Shown in pieces: positions 34,301 to 44,849 of a DNA stretch of 64,000 nucleotides. The stretch's first letter is position 1, and each line of letters begins with the position of its first letter. The DNA is from Atriophallophorus winterbourni (lineage: Eukaryota > Platyhelminthes > Trematoda > Plagiorchiida > Microphallidae). Both the position numbers and the translations under genes were made by a program. The notes under the pieces were generated by a model. That model did not search any database and was not told the DNA's origin. It saw only the letters and a program-made list of their open reading frames with translations. The DNA lies in assembly GCA_013407085.1 (NCBI GenBank), contig JACCGJ010013332.1:1-64000 (forward strand), written 5' to 3'.

Positions 34301-36193
34301 ACAGATATAGTTTTGGCAGAGAAACGGTTATGACTTTGAGATCTTTTTGATATCAAATTTTCGTAGATTCAATAATTGATTTTTTTCCTTGCAAGCGTTA
34401 TCTATTCCTGTATAATTTTATTTTTTTTATTTTTTTATCAATATAATAATTGAAAATTATCAAATTAAGTAAACGTGACTAGTCATAGGGACTTAAAGTA
34501 GGCATATGTACAGCTTGCTCTTCGTCTAAATTGAGGTAACGTTCATATACTTTAGATTACATTTATGAGAATATCTACTGAGGGATTTTTCAAAAAAAAA
34601 CTATCTCATGAAAATGCAACGGTATAAAACTTGTAATATTTTGCGTGTGAAAATATTTCATTTCAGACGAGACTGACGAAAGTGAGCTAAAACTGAAATG
34701 CATTATTTCAGATTAGCATTGCAATTCAATACCTAAAGATGAAATAGTCTGAAGATAATGGTCGTCAAAATTTGGTTCTTATAACAAAAATTATTAAGCG
34801 CATTGAAGGGAAAGATTTTTCATGCAATATAAATGTTTCCCGCGTTATGTTTGTTGCAAATTACGGATTATATATAAGTATATATTAAATTTGTAAAGTT
34901 TAACAGACTTGTTAAAATTTCTAGTCAATCAAGTGCCTAAAACCGGGTAATATTCAGTAATTTTAAATGAATAATGAATACGGCTAATTTGATTATTTGC
35001 GCTAAATAAAAACTGCAATTATCATAGTGCTTTTACTTATAGTCCTTTGACGATTATCCTAAGGTATTGTACAACCACAAGCTTTTTATACCACAAATTC
35101 TTTAATCTTGAATTGTGAATCAAGAACAAATTTCTGCCCATCCAAAGCTTTGATTTGAAGAGAGCTCATAGCCCAAGAACTGATTTTCCTTTTAAATAAC
35201 TCCTCATCTAATATAAATTATATTATAAGGGATTCTGATTACAAGCTAACCAATAAACAAGGTAGCAATATGTGCGAAGCCAAATAAAACCAATGTAATC
35301 CTAATAATCAGTCTACGCAGTCTTTGTACAGTGGCGGTTTAGTAGCCAGTGAAGTTTGTTTGATGCGCAGTTGTTATTGAAGCTGAAATTTCGAACATTT
35401 TCTAATAAAGATGTGTCCTTCTTTTTGTTCGGTTTAAATCTAATTCGGTACATTTTTAACACGAGGGAGTTTAATTAGAAACTATCATCTTTTATCCAAA
35501 ATTTTAGTATTTCTAAACGTGGAAAGAAGTGAGTGATGAATCATAGATAAAAACATTCATCATTTAAGTACGAAATGTCTTAGTGGTCGTAAGTGATCTA
35601 AATTAGAATATATATCTGCGATGATTCCAATGAAATATCAAGATACTAACAACACGTTTTGAAATGTTGATGATGGTTGAATTCTGAAACGATGTAATAT
35701 GAAATTTTTCCGAGAATTAAACAGCAGCACTCATAAACGGCTTTGAATAACGATGCCGGTTAAACTCTAATAAAGTTTCTAAATTGCAAGTTATTTTATG
35801 TTTTCGATGCTCATCATTTAAGCAGTAGAGAATCATTCCCTGGAAATTTCGCACTGTCAGCTAACACCAGGCATACTAACTGATTATAACCTATATATTT
35901 CTGTAAGCTCAATACAGCGTAACAGATTATACTTTACAATACAATATTATCGTCACCTTATGGATCAAAGCTTAAGTCATAAGCCAACTTCCGAGATTAC
36001 CAAAAATCCATCAGACTTAAATTCAAATGAAATTTTCTAATATATAACATTGAGTTAGGTTGTAACTCTCTTTCCAATAACACACCTAATAATATAAAAT
36101 TTCATGGCCGTAATTTTTTATATAAATAATATAGTTCTATGGACAAATTGCAATTTATTTTCAGTGAGATATGTCAACAAATTTTTGCAATAA
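28296..36193 (+). CDS. MEG-B: complete micro-exon gene encoding a secreted peptide of about 99 residues
   Basis: A signal-peptide exon (67 coding nt) is followed by internal exons of 27, 12, 18, 12, 21, 9, 30, 15, 24, 15 and 21 nt and a terminal exon with 29 coding nt ending in TAA. All internal exons are multiples of three and all junctions are phase 1; the joined frame is exactly 300 nt with no internal stop. Each exon has a recognisable acceptor and a donor close to GTRAGT (others: GTAGGT, GTATGT). The mature peptide is polar, lacks cysteine and matches no domain I know. The architecture is that of schistosome MEGs, whose products are secreted and diversified by exon skipping. Two alternative terminal exons (29405, 31068) are listed separately. 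The function is unknown. Confidence 0.83.
28498..28524 (+). CDS. MEG-B microexon, 27 nt
   Basis: Encodes KTQILKMIL. The acceptor is ACTTTGAACTTCAG and the donor GTAGGTTTG. Confidence 0.7.
29094..29105 (+). CDS. MEG-B microexon, 12 nt
   Basis: Encodes EYEN. The acceptor is CAAACATTTTCAG and the donor GTAAGTTGT. Confidence 0.78.
29173..29190 (+). CDS. MEG-B microexon, 18 nt
   Basis: Encodes VRRYFE. The acceptor is a tandem NAGNAG site (TTAGCAG), so a 21-nt version adding one residue is also in frame. The donor is GTAAGTTGTG. Confidence 0.75.
29405..29517 (+). CDS. MEG-B candidate alternative terminal exon
   Basis: An exceptionally pyrimidine-rich tract (CTCTTTCTTTC then ATTTCTCTCTTTTAG) precedes 29405. 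In phase 1 the sequence stays open for 36 further codons, starting TLYALAICFMVKPSNDNLTI, up to TAA at 29515-29517. Included as a last exon it would give a short MEG-B isoform with a different tail. There is no AATAAA close by, and the only internal donor giving a multiple of three is GTTAAA, which is weak. Confidence 0.3.
29958..29969 (+). CDS. MEG-B microexon, 12 nt
   Basis: Encodes TVST. The acceptor is TGTTTCTGACTCTTAG and the donor GTAAGTTGT. Confidence 0.78.
30048..30068 (+). CDS. MEG-B microexon, 21 nt
   Basis: Encodes IINSGEE. The acceptor is ATTATATTTTCAG and the donor GTAAGCAGC. Confidence 0.78.
30903..30911 (+). CDS. MEG-B microexon, 9 nt
   Basis: The smallest exon here, encoding VDT. 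Strong splice sites on both sides (ATTTCTAATCTTTTCAAG and GTGAGTTAA) support it despite its size. Confidence 0.7.
31068..31093 (+). CDS. MEG-B candidate alternative terminal exon
   Basis: The acceptor at 31067 follows TTCTTCTTTTTCTTC, one of the best pyrimidine tracts in the window. In phase 1 it reads TLKVGVGK and stops at TAG (31091-31093). No in-frame donor lets it be internal. It may be an alternative last exon giving a truncated isoform. Confidence 0.35.
31247..31276 (+). CDS. MEG-B microexon, 30 nt
   Basis: Encodes TDFQKSLSSQ. The acceptor is AAATTCATTTCAG and the donor GTATGTTTG. Confidence 0.72.
31508..31522 (+). CDS. MEG-B microexon, 15 nt
   Basis: Encodes SDKVL. The acceptor is TTTTTATATCCACAG and the donor GTAAGTTGG. 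Confidence 0.78.
32000..33700. other. Long MEG-B intron without recognised exon
   Basis: The gap between the exons at 31508 and 33765 is about 2.2 kb. I found no further exon with good sites on both sides; a 3-nt candidate at 33372-33374 is too short to assess. Confidence 0.4.
33765..33788 (+). CDS. MEG-B microexon, 24 nt
   Basis: Encodes GRFRNYGP. The acceptor is GATATCATTTCCAG and the donor GTGAGTTTG. Confidence 0.78.
34200..34310 (+). repeat. Satellite monomer fragment inside a MEG-B intron
   Basis: Contains AGGTTTCTGGTTGTTTGCGA and TCATCAGGTGGAGACAGTAG, part of the ~240-bp monomer. Confidence 0.6.
34667..34681 (+). CDS. MEG-B microexon, 15 nt
   Basis: Encodes NETDE. The acceptor is AATATTTCATTTCAG and the donor GTGAGCTAA. 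Confidence 0.77.
35508..35528 (+). CDS. MEG-B microexon, 21 nt
   Basis: Encodes IFLNVER. The acceptor is ATCCAAAATTTTAG and the donor GTGAGTGATG. Confidence 0.77.
36165..36193 (+). CDS. MEG-B terminal exon
   Basis: Encodes MRYVNKFLQ and the TAA stop at 36191-36193. The acceptor is TTGCAATTTATTTTCAG. Confidence 0.75.
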
Positions 36194-36343
36194 CGTTCTA
36201 TTCTTTCATAATCACTGCACATTGAACAGAATATAAAAATGCCAGAAAAAGTATGTTCAGATTGAAAAAACCTTTTATACCTTTACCTCAAAGCACCTTC
36301 TGTAAATTTAGCAGCAAAGTGTATTGAAAGCAACGTATATGTT

Positions 36344-36349
36344 AATAAA
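36344..36349 (+). promoter_or_regulatory. MEG-B polyadenylation signal
   Basis: AATAAA about 150 bp after the MEG-B stop codon, followed by a T-rich stretch. Confidence 0.55.
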
Positions 36350-36369
36350 TTATATATTTATTGTTTTGG

Positions 36370-37560
36370 GTAAATTTGCTGGAAACTGAAATATTTTATG
36401 GAATGATGACATTAAAGTTGATGAAGTAACTACTGATTTCCAAATTTTCGATGTACTCTGTTTGGTCTTCATGGAACTTGTTCACTCAAAATTTAAGTTA
36501 TTGGTTCCCATAAAATTTACAAGTGAAACATTTCTACGCCAACATGTAAATATTGTAGCAAACTTTTGAGAATTTCTCGTTTGAATTACATTTTCTATTG
36601 AATCATGAATTGAATTAAACTTTTCATGCTATTATTACTAAAAGCATATTCACAAATCAACCGAAAACTGTATTATAATTGAATATAAATAATCGTTTGG
36701 TCCAAATTGCACTCTCTGCTACATATATAATGAAGTATTCATGAAGTGCAATATCAAAGATTGGCGATCAATTGCTTTCGGTTTTTAAGCAGAACTCCAC
36801 TATCTGGAACAGCGCAAGAGCATGGGCGGCAAAACACTCCACAACAAAATTCACAAACCTGCATTACTTCAAATTTCGAGAGAACTGCATGAAAACGTTT
36901 CAATGGTAAACCTAACTGGAAGCCCTAAACGGCGGAAGATATCTGGTCGTCCATCCAGTCACAACATGTCTGAGACTCGAAATTAAACGGGTATCACGAA
37001 AGTGACACAAATTCGATACATGTGAAAACCGATACATTCATAGATATTGCCACGGATACTCGAATTAATGATGTCGAGCCTCAGTGTCTTATATAATGGA
37101 ATATCAGAAATAATTTGCTAAATTTCGATAAAATTTATCCTAATCACCTGCGTTGAAATTTTAGCTGGTAGTCTTTTATTAATCGCCGACTGTGAGTCAT
37201 TCAAGCGCGAATAAATATTTCCGTTGTTTCATATAGAAATTTATCTATTCAATTTTAATAGCAGTTTATAATCCGTAGATACTCTTCATACGTTAAGTTA
37301 GCTCAATACAGCGATGAACTGCTTAATGGAATTATAGACATCTGGTGAAGTTAGAATTGCACCAGGCTCCCTCAACGCTGCTGAACAAACTTAAAGCAAC
37401 TATTCCATCGTTGACATTGTTTACATTGCTAACCGGAGAAGCGAATCCCTATAAAGAAGCTAGACATCAATAATATCAATCTATAGAAAAATAAAGATGA
37501 TAGAGGCGAATGAAATAAGTAATGATGTAGCCTTACTCTAAATTTCGAAGGTGGATAGTT
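36370..37560. other. Spacer between MEG-B and the RTE copy
   Basis: I found no gene. A segment near 36830-36970 has GAGCATGGGCGGCAAAAC and GGCGGAAGATATCTGGTCGT and looks like degraded retroelement DNA, but I cannot assign it. Confidence 0.4.
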
Positions 37561-37564
37561 TGCT

Positions 37565-39475
37565 CAATATTCACATGTTGTTGTTGTTGTTGATGGCCTC
37601 GTTCGGTCGATGTCGACTATGGATGTACATCACAATCGCATGAATTTTCATGTTCAACAGCTTTTCTAATTACTAAACAGTCCGATTCGGGTGGAACAAT
37701 CTCTCCCGCAGCGCTTGCAACGATGAGAAAAACTCGGTCGTTCGGTGTCAGTCGCACGCCGGCGACGTGATCTGAATTCAGCAGCCAAGAGCTGTATCTT
37801 CTCCTCCCCAGTTTGCAGACCACGCTTTACACAATGCCTCAATGTTAGCTGTCGAAAGCACGTTTTTCCCAACTCGCGGGGCCAATGTCAAGAGCTTTCA
37901 TATCTCTTTTGCAAACGTCTTTGTACCGCACATGGAAGACTTCCTGATTGCAATTCATCATAGAGCAGATCTTTTGGAATACGACGATTTTCCATTCTGT
38001 AGACGTAAACAAGTCACCGCAAGGGCCGCTGTCGTAATAGGGTGAACATGTTCTGTAGACCAGCTTTTGAAAGCACATCAGCATTATTCACACTGTCCAT
38101 CCACGATATGTTCAAGATACGACGGATGCTTCGTAGATGGAAAGCATTCAGCTTCCTTTCGTGTCTTGCGTGGGTGGTCCAGGTTTCACTGCCGTACAGT
38201 AAAGCATTCAGTACGCACGCCCTGTGTAACATAATCTTTGTCTTTGCAGTAAAACTGCGGTTACCACAAACTCGATAATTCAATCGGGTGAAATAACAGC
38301 TGCTCTACCAATAGGCTTATCAATATACGTATATATACCCGCAATGGTTGAACCCAGATATGTGAAATGATGTACTGGTTCAAGCTGACAGTTTCCAACA
38401 GTGATGATTTGAGGTGATACAATCCTTTGACCAAGGACTTTAGTCTTTCCAATGCTGACTGTTAGCACAAATTCTTTGCATACCGATGAAAAACATTCCA
38501 TTATGGATTGAAAGTGTTCTTGGGAGTGATCGATAGTGGCTCCATCGTCAGCAAACAGCAGGTCATGGATCAGCACACCACGTACCTTTGTTTGTGCTCT
38601 CAACCGGTTTAGGTTGAAAAGCATGTTTTGGTAAATGCCTTCTGTACTCGTCCTGAAAGCGTGCTTCATAAGCTGAGCAAATAAAATGCCTAACAGCGCG
38701 TGAGCCAGAACACAGCCTTGTTCGACGCCTCGGCAAATTTTAAAGGCTTCTGAACAGAAAATGTTAAAATGGACTGACCCCTTCATGATGGAGTGGAACA
38801 AAATAACGAGTTTGAGCAATCTTGGGGGCAGCAGACTATCAGATCAAGCATTTTTAAAAGTCCTTTCCTGCTGACTTTGTCTAATGCCTTCGTTAAATCA
38901 ATAAAAACAACGAATTATGTTCACGCTGTCCCTGACACTTTTCTTGAAGTTGTCTCAGGGAGATGATCATGTCAACGGTTGACCTTTCCCTTCAAAAGCC
39001 ACATTAAGTTTCAGAGTAAACCATATCAGCCAAAACTTGTAGCCGGATCTGTGAAACTTTAGCAAACTATTTGCCTACAACAATCAGAAAGGAGATACCT
39101 CTTTAATTGCTGCAGTCGCCTCTATCACTGTTATTCCTAAATAGCTTGATGATTTTGTGTCTCGCATCTCTTGTGGGACACACTCCTCCTGCCAGCACTG
39201 CAGAAGCAAGTGGTGAAGAGGCTATATTAATGCTGTTAAACAGCATTTGATGAGCTCAGGTGGAATTCTGTCATCACCAGGGGCCTTCCATTTCGCTAAG
39301 CGATCGATTGCCCTATTGAGTTCATCAAGTTTAAGTGAGTATCTAGATATTCAATGGTTGGCAACCGCTCAACTTTTTCCAGTACATTCGGTAAAACCGT
39401 ACTGTACATAGAGTAGAGAGAAAAGTGCTTTACTCATCTTTCCTTCTGCTTAGCTTTGTCGTCAATTCACCGAGC
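37565..39475 (-). pseudogene. RTE-type retrotransposon, 5'-truncated, with reverse transcriptase
   Basis: Read leftwards: 38819-38280 holds a reverse-transcriptase core, FKICRGVEQGCVLAHALLGI then LLFADDGATI with the catalytic F-A-D-D, and FTYLGSTIAG. 38283-38014 encodes YGSETWTTHARHERKLNAFH. 38084-37845 has YKDVCKRDMKALDI, and 37872-37666 a terminal CKRCGRDCSTRIGLF zinc finger. The upstream reverse-transcriptase region extends with stops to about 39475. The endonuclease is missing. A TTG repeat at 37577-37593 marks the 3' edge. Confidence 0.8.
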
Positions 39476-39799
39476 ATCATAAAAAAATGAGTTCTTGCTC
39501 CAAATGTACCGCAATTTTTTCACTCCTGTTAAAGCACACAGTTCGAACGAGAATACAAGACGTTGCAAAAACAGTGTCCAAACCTAATGGATATTTTGTC
39601 AATTACATCAGATATTACGTCTATAGCTGTTTGCTTACAATCATTAAATCAATACACGAATTCTGACCAGTTAAAGGGAGAAATTCGGCGGATTTCTTTT
39701 GTGGTAAATTTCTGAACGATAGATTCGATTCTCATTCATTTTGTCGCCAAGAAGTTAGATCGAATTCACCTTTATATGTGAAGTACATTAGTATTTCAA

Positions 39800-39830
39800 T
39801 GACTATAATAAATTGTTTTCTGATTATAAG
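39800..39830 (+). CDS. Possible but weak MEG-C first exon
   Basis: ATG opens MTIINCFLII and a phase-1 A before GTGGAA. The hydrophobic decapeptide and the 31-nt length mirror the candidate at 551-581, but the donor is poor and joining to 39933 gives no complete signal peptide. It is the only start-like candidate between the RTE copy and the first MEG-C microexon. Confidence 0.18.
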
Positions 39831-39932
39831 TGGAATTCTAAAAGCTTGTTTAAATTAAATAACAAGCTGTCACCATCTATCATTAAGATAAATATATTCT
39901 TGCATGGGAACGTGTTTTGGTCATCATTTCAG

Positions 39933-39977
39933 AAAACTGCAAACCACATGCTATCGAAATAAATTTGGCAGTGATAA
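39933..39977 (+). CDS. MEG-C microexon, 45 nt
   Basis: Encodes NCKPHAIEINLAVI after a split codon. The acceptor is GGTCATCATTTCAG and the donor GTATGTAAT. Confidence 0.5.
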
Positions 39978-41660
39978 GTATGTAATTAGTAACCGAGTAG
40001 ACAAGAGTTTTGAAATGGTTATGGGTCGTTTGCAACACTTTATTATCACTTCGTGGTAAATAACGCATTAAATCTATGAATTTGACTTGTAATATTCCGT
40101 CAATTAAGTTGTGACGAAGCACAATCCTAGTACAGGGACTCGATAGGCCTGGGAGGGTCACTCCCTGTATATTTTTGTAGTGCTACTAATCGGGAGGATC
40201 TACGAAATTAACTTACTCATTAGTATTTGATACCCTGAATTTTATGCGAAACACAACAGGTAAACTGGAAATTCTTTATTGATAAGTTCAAAATAATTAT
40301 TAGTGAAACATGTTCATATAAAGTCATTCAAATTCAGTCTGAAAAAAGGACATAACTTCAATAAATTTGAGACAACCGTGTTTAAAAGTTTAGGATGAGT
40401 TTGACAGTTAAATGATGCTGTTTCATCAAAACTAATCAATGATGTATACAAGTTGCGCCTGTATGCCACAGTGAAATAAGACTAATACGACCTACCTGTT
40501 CAATCACATGAGCCCACAATCAAGTAGACAGGGTTTGAATCCATGACCACGTGTGATGGAAACGCATGCAGATGGGCTTTTATGTTCATGGTCATGGGTT
40601 CAAGTTTTGTCTACATCAGTGTGCGCTCATGCGGTTGAACAGGTTGATCGTACCAAACACATCCAACAGTGGGTTATAACAGCAACTTGTTAAGCATTCT
40701 TCAACTGTTTCAACCGCATATGGTTCCTGATCCTATTATCTCTACCTGATGAGTGCAAACAGCATGAAACCGGCCGTCGGGGTGTGTGAGATGAATAACG
40801 ATTATGTATTTCTAACATTTATTCGCGCTTTAAGTGAAACGTCACTTTCCATACCACCGAATCAGTGTAATACTTTTATATTTTGTTCGAATATTTATCA
40901 GTTCACTGGTAAATAATTTGACACTGAACAATGACAAATAACAGCGCAGTTTCTTAATTTAGTGAGAAACTACACGGATTACGGTTAGTCGTGTGGTTAA
41001 ACTTCATTTTCTATTCGATTAACAAACCGCAGTGGTGAACCGCGAGGATTTATCTATGTTTCTTCAACTTTGTTAATTTCAATCCTTTCAGCGTTACAAT
41101 ATGTTTCACGTTGTAAGTAATTAATGTGCATGTATTGGTGTACCCACAAATTTTTAAATATATTCAGAAATGGTGAAGACCGGAATTATTAATCAATCTC
41201 TACAATTAAATTAACCCGGCAAAGTCAATTTACAATGACCTAGTCGACCTAAAAACCTGTCACATATTGCTTGATTTTGAAAGCGGGTGATTGTCAAAAT
41301 TAAGCTGAAAGAATATTTTCAAACGGTAAATCAAGTTCAATAGTTCTTGAGAATTGGCATCAAAAATAATTAATTGGTAGTGGATTATTACAGAAACAAA
41401 TGCTAGGTACATCTGTTCATCTATCTACTACTTATTCTCTCTTGATAGAACTTGTTAAAATAAACTACATTCTAAATTTCTTCAGTAATTGAGAAGAACA
41501 TCAAAGGTATGACAGTATAAATTTTATATGGTAAAATGCAGTACAATATTAGGAATTCAATTTGTAAACAACATATTTGGCGATGCATTTGTTGTGTTTT
41601 CGTATTTTTCGGCTGTTTTAATTTACGAATCTTGATTAAATAGACGTGAGATTACATTAA
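39933..41660 (+). CDS. MEG-C: partial micro-exon gene
   Basis: Four internal exons (45, 36, 21 and 21 nt), all multiples of three in phase 1, lead in frame to a likely terminal exon with stop. No signal-peptide exon was found; the RTE element at 37565-39475 lies just upstream and may have separated, disrupted or moved the 5' end. The reading order gives NCKPHAIEINLAVI, IFDTLNFMRNTT, ALQYVSR, LIEKNIK and DVRLH. Support is less than for MEG-A and MEG-B because there are fewer exons and some splice sites are average. Confidence 0.55.
40224..40259 (+). CDS. MEG-C microexon, 36 nt
   Basis: Encodes IFDTLNFMRNTT. The acceptor is ACTTACTCATTAG and the donor CAG/GTAAAC. Confidence 0.45.
40640..40800 (-). 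repeat. Inverted satellite monomer in a MEG-C intron
   Basis: ACCTGATGAGTGCAAACAGC followed by ATGAAACCGGC is the reverse complement of the satellite core. Confidence 0.6.
41092..41112 (+). CDS. MEG-C microexon, 21 nt
   Basis: Encodes ALQYVSR. The acceptor TTTCAATCCTTTCAG and donor GTAAGTAAT are both strong. Confidence 0.68.
41486..41506 (+). CDS. MEG-C microexon, 21 nt
   Basis: Encodes LIEKNIK. The acceptor is TCTAAATTTCTTCAG and the donor GTATGACAG. Confidence 0.62.
41644..41660 (+). CDS. MEG-C probable terminal exon
   Basis: Phase-1 reading gives DVRLH and TAA at 41658-41660, followed within 35 bp by AATAAATAAA. The acceptor tract is T-rich but ends GATTAAATAG. Confidence 0.4.
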
Positions 41661-41688
41661 TCTTCTGAATTTATACTCGAAATTAAAA

Positions 41689-41698
41689 ATAAATAAAA
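41689..41698 (+). promoter_or_regulatory. MEG-C polyadenylation signal
   Basis: Overlapping AATAAA motifs just after the proposed MEG-C stop. Confidence 0.4.
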
Positions 41699-42889
41699 AA
41701 CTCATCAAGAGAGAGGTGTTCTGTAAATAATCTAACGTATGATATACATTACAAATTCAAGAATAAATGCAACTAATTATTTTCTAATGCTTTAAATATA
41801 ATCACGCGATATATATAGAGCAGATTGCGCTCACAGCAGCATGGTTAGAAATATCTAGATATTCAGTATGTCGCTTGAATTTTTCTGTACTCAATATTTC
41901 AAATACTTCCCATATCATCAGACAATGTATGAAAACATTTGTTATTCTCCGCGTACTCTTTAGAATTTGCTTTTAATAAATTATCGAGTAAATAATGACA
42001 ACCTGAGCATGGGTAGGAGTAACAAAGAAAAACTGCTTATGATTATATAGCCCAAGGGGATCAGAGCGTTAAAATGTTTGTTTCTGAAGATTGATATTGA
42101 CCGACGTTTGAAATTTGTCGTATTTAACAGTGCCACCCGGAATGAATCCGCAGGTGACGTTTCATCGGAATTTCACTGTGTGACGTGGCTAATTATGCTG
42201 TGTCAACCACATCCTTATAAAAGGTGAAAAACTAGTGATTCTATTTAAGTTCAAGAGATTGTACTAGACTGACTACTACTACTACGTCCAACGAAGGTAG
42301 GATAAAACGCACAGGATAATTAAAATTTTATATAGGTAGCCAAAACGGTACAACCCTACAGAAGAGCTGCCACCTAGCCAGCGTAAACAGAAAATGTCAA
42401 ATTCAATAGCTTTCAGGTTGTTTTCAGTTGTCTCAATATGTGTACCCAAATACTTACTGAATTTGCACTATACAGTGCAAATATACATTGATAAACAAAC
42501 TGGATAGTCTATTTATAGACAGGTATTCTTTATTCAGTGAAATGCAGGGTAGATTTCACCTAGCTGATATGAATCTGAAATAAATTAAACAGTTAATAGT
42601 AGTTTTACCATAAGTTGATATTTGCGCGTTCAATTTTGATTTCTCACAAATCACTGCGATGAAAACCTATCAAAATTTATACTATACATTGTATGCAAAA
42701 TGCAGAAATTTTCAACATTCAACCTTATCACTAGATATTTCCCTTATAGAAATGGATAAACTTGGTGAATGTATGTACCGTCGCTCTGACATTCTTATCA
42801 AAACTAGTGAAGCGTTTACTAAAATCTAAACATAGACTAAGTTCGGTCTGGCCCCTATTCATTCGAAGTTTATCTAATATAATTAATTG

Positions 42890-43260
42890 TGGTGCTCACA
42901 TCCCTAACACTTACACCTCACAACCGGTTATCAGGTGGGGACACTGAGATTAGGTTCAATGAGCATGGAAACAGTGGTTAAGTGGTATACAAAGTTAAAC
43001 TTGTATGTCACTGTTGCATAGGGTTCGTACAACAAACCACGGTATTCTAACCCAGAATTGCATAGTGATTTGTGGTCAAGCACATAAGGCGCTTATGGAT
43101 GACCAAAGTAATGTGTTTCTCACATCCCTCGAAATTACACTCCACTATCGGTTTCTGAATGTTTGCAGTCATCGGGTACAGACGGTAGGGCTAGTTTCAG
43201 TGAGCCTTGAAACAGTTGATAAGTGAGAAACAAAGTTATACTTGAATGACATTGTTAAAT
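42890..43260 (+). repeat. Two satellite monomers in tandem
   Basis: Monomer starts (GCTCACATCCCTAACACT and TCTCACATCCCTCGAAATTA) are about 220 bp apart, with CACTGTTGCATAGGGTTCGT between them. Confidence 0.7.
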
Positions 43261-43269
43261 GCGTTTTAA

Positions 43270-44800
43270 TAGAGATTTACGGATATTTGAACTGTTATTG
43301 ATACACCACTTCGGCAATATCAGATGATCTTATGCTGCATTTTCATGATGATGCTACCCTTGAATTTCAATTTACTATGTCCTGCTATCAACTATGACAA
43401 CCCAGCAGAATGTCTCGGTTTTTGCTGAAAATATCTTGTTACAAATTGAGTGCTTATTTTAAAATATGCCAAACATTTAATAACTTCATAATCTTGATCC
43501 TAAATTCATAAGCGAGTTTGGTTGAAATACAAGCAAAGATAAAAACACAACTCTTTAAAATGAATTAAATTTCTGAGGGCGTTGGTTTCATTATTAAACA
43601 ATGCAGATGTGATTATAAGTTATGCTGTTGGGAAAGTAGGCAATATTTCATAGTGCATTTGGCACAAATTTCGGTATAAACGAAGGTTAACCGCGTTTCG
43701 TTGATGAGATAAAACTCATCGTCCCTTCCTGTTGTATGTGACGAAATATTTGTAAAAATACATATTCTCAGTTATTTCAAATAACTAAATGTGGCTCACA
43801 CATTTTTTTCCACAGTTATGCATTTCATTCCATAATCATTAGTCGGATGCAATTTTTATGAAAAAATACTTTTTAAATGCAACATAATTTCCCGAATATC
43901 GCTTCTCTACAGGACAATTTCTTCGAAAAGTTAACTGTTAATTGGTCAATCAAATAATTAAAATACTTGGCTCATTTCTGTTTTACATGTTTCATCAGGT
44001 CATGGGTTACTGATTATATTTGCATTCAATTACACCTATTCATGAAATTTTGATTAGTTGTTCGCTTCGATAAGTTATTGAGCACCCGCTTATTTTTACT
44101 CTGAATAATTTTTCACGATTATTGTAAGGGACGAGTGTGATTATATCAGGTCTTTCAACTGGCGTGCCTTTTTCTAAAGTCTTCAACGTTGTCTGCACTG
44201 ATTCCTAGAAAACCGATCAAACATTATTAACTTCAACCCCTGTGTTTCATACCGACCTATAAATTGTATCAGAATCCATACACGGATCAACCTGCCCAAA
44301 GCTAATTGCATTCACTCACGAATCCCACAGCACATGAGAACGGCAATTCGTCAAACGCTTTCATTGCGCACATGACTACGAACCAAATACCCGTCTATCT
44401 TAAATAAACAAATCAAGTAACCACAACATTTACATAATACTCGTCTGTCCCGATTGTCAATTAGATCCTTTTTGTCAATCGATTCCGTGTTACCCGGTTG
44501 CCATCAATTCTCAACTACTTGGGGTTTCTTTGACCGTCGGCCGACGTTGTTCATCTCATCATGTTTCCTAGGATTTCATCACTAGAAAATTTATTTTCAA
44601 TTCCTTCCGAAACATGAATTATTACGGATTCGCGAATGTCGTTTTCGGATGTTTCAACGTTTCCTGCTATTGCAATATACCCGAGAATAATATTCTGTAC
44701 ATCATCCGAAATATCGTAATTTGCGCCATTCGCTAAAGCGCTTGAGCTTCTTCACCACTAATGGGTGCTGAGAAAAATTTAAGCGCATGCTTTAAATAGA
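43270..44800. other. AT-rich spacer without recognised gene
   Basis: No open frame, family motif or micro-exon chain stands out. Confidence 0.4.
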
Positions 44801-44849
44801 ATGCGCGACCGTTAAGAAACGTACATATAAAGTAAATAAAACCACAGTC

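Noticed and set aside
40181..40222. A 42-nt open candidate exon in MEG-C with acceptor TTTTTGTAG
   Set aside because: The donor GTATTT is poor and the segment overlaps the splice site of the better-supported exon at 40224.
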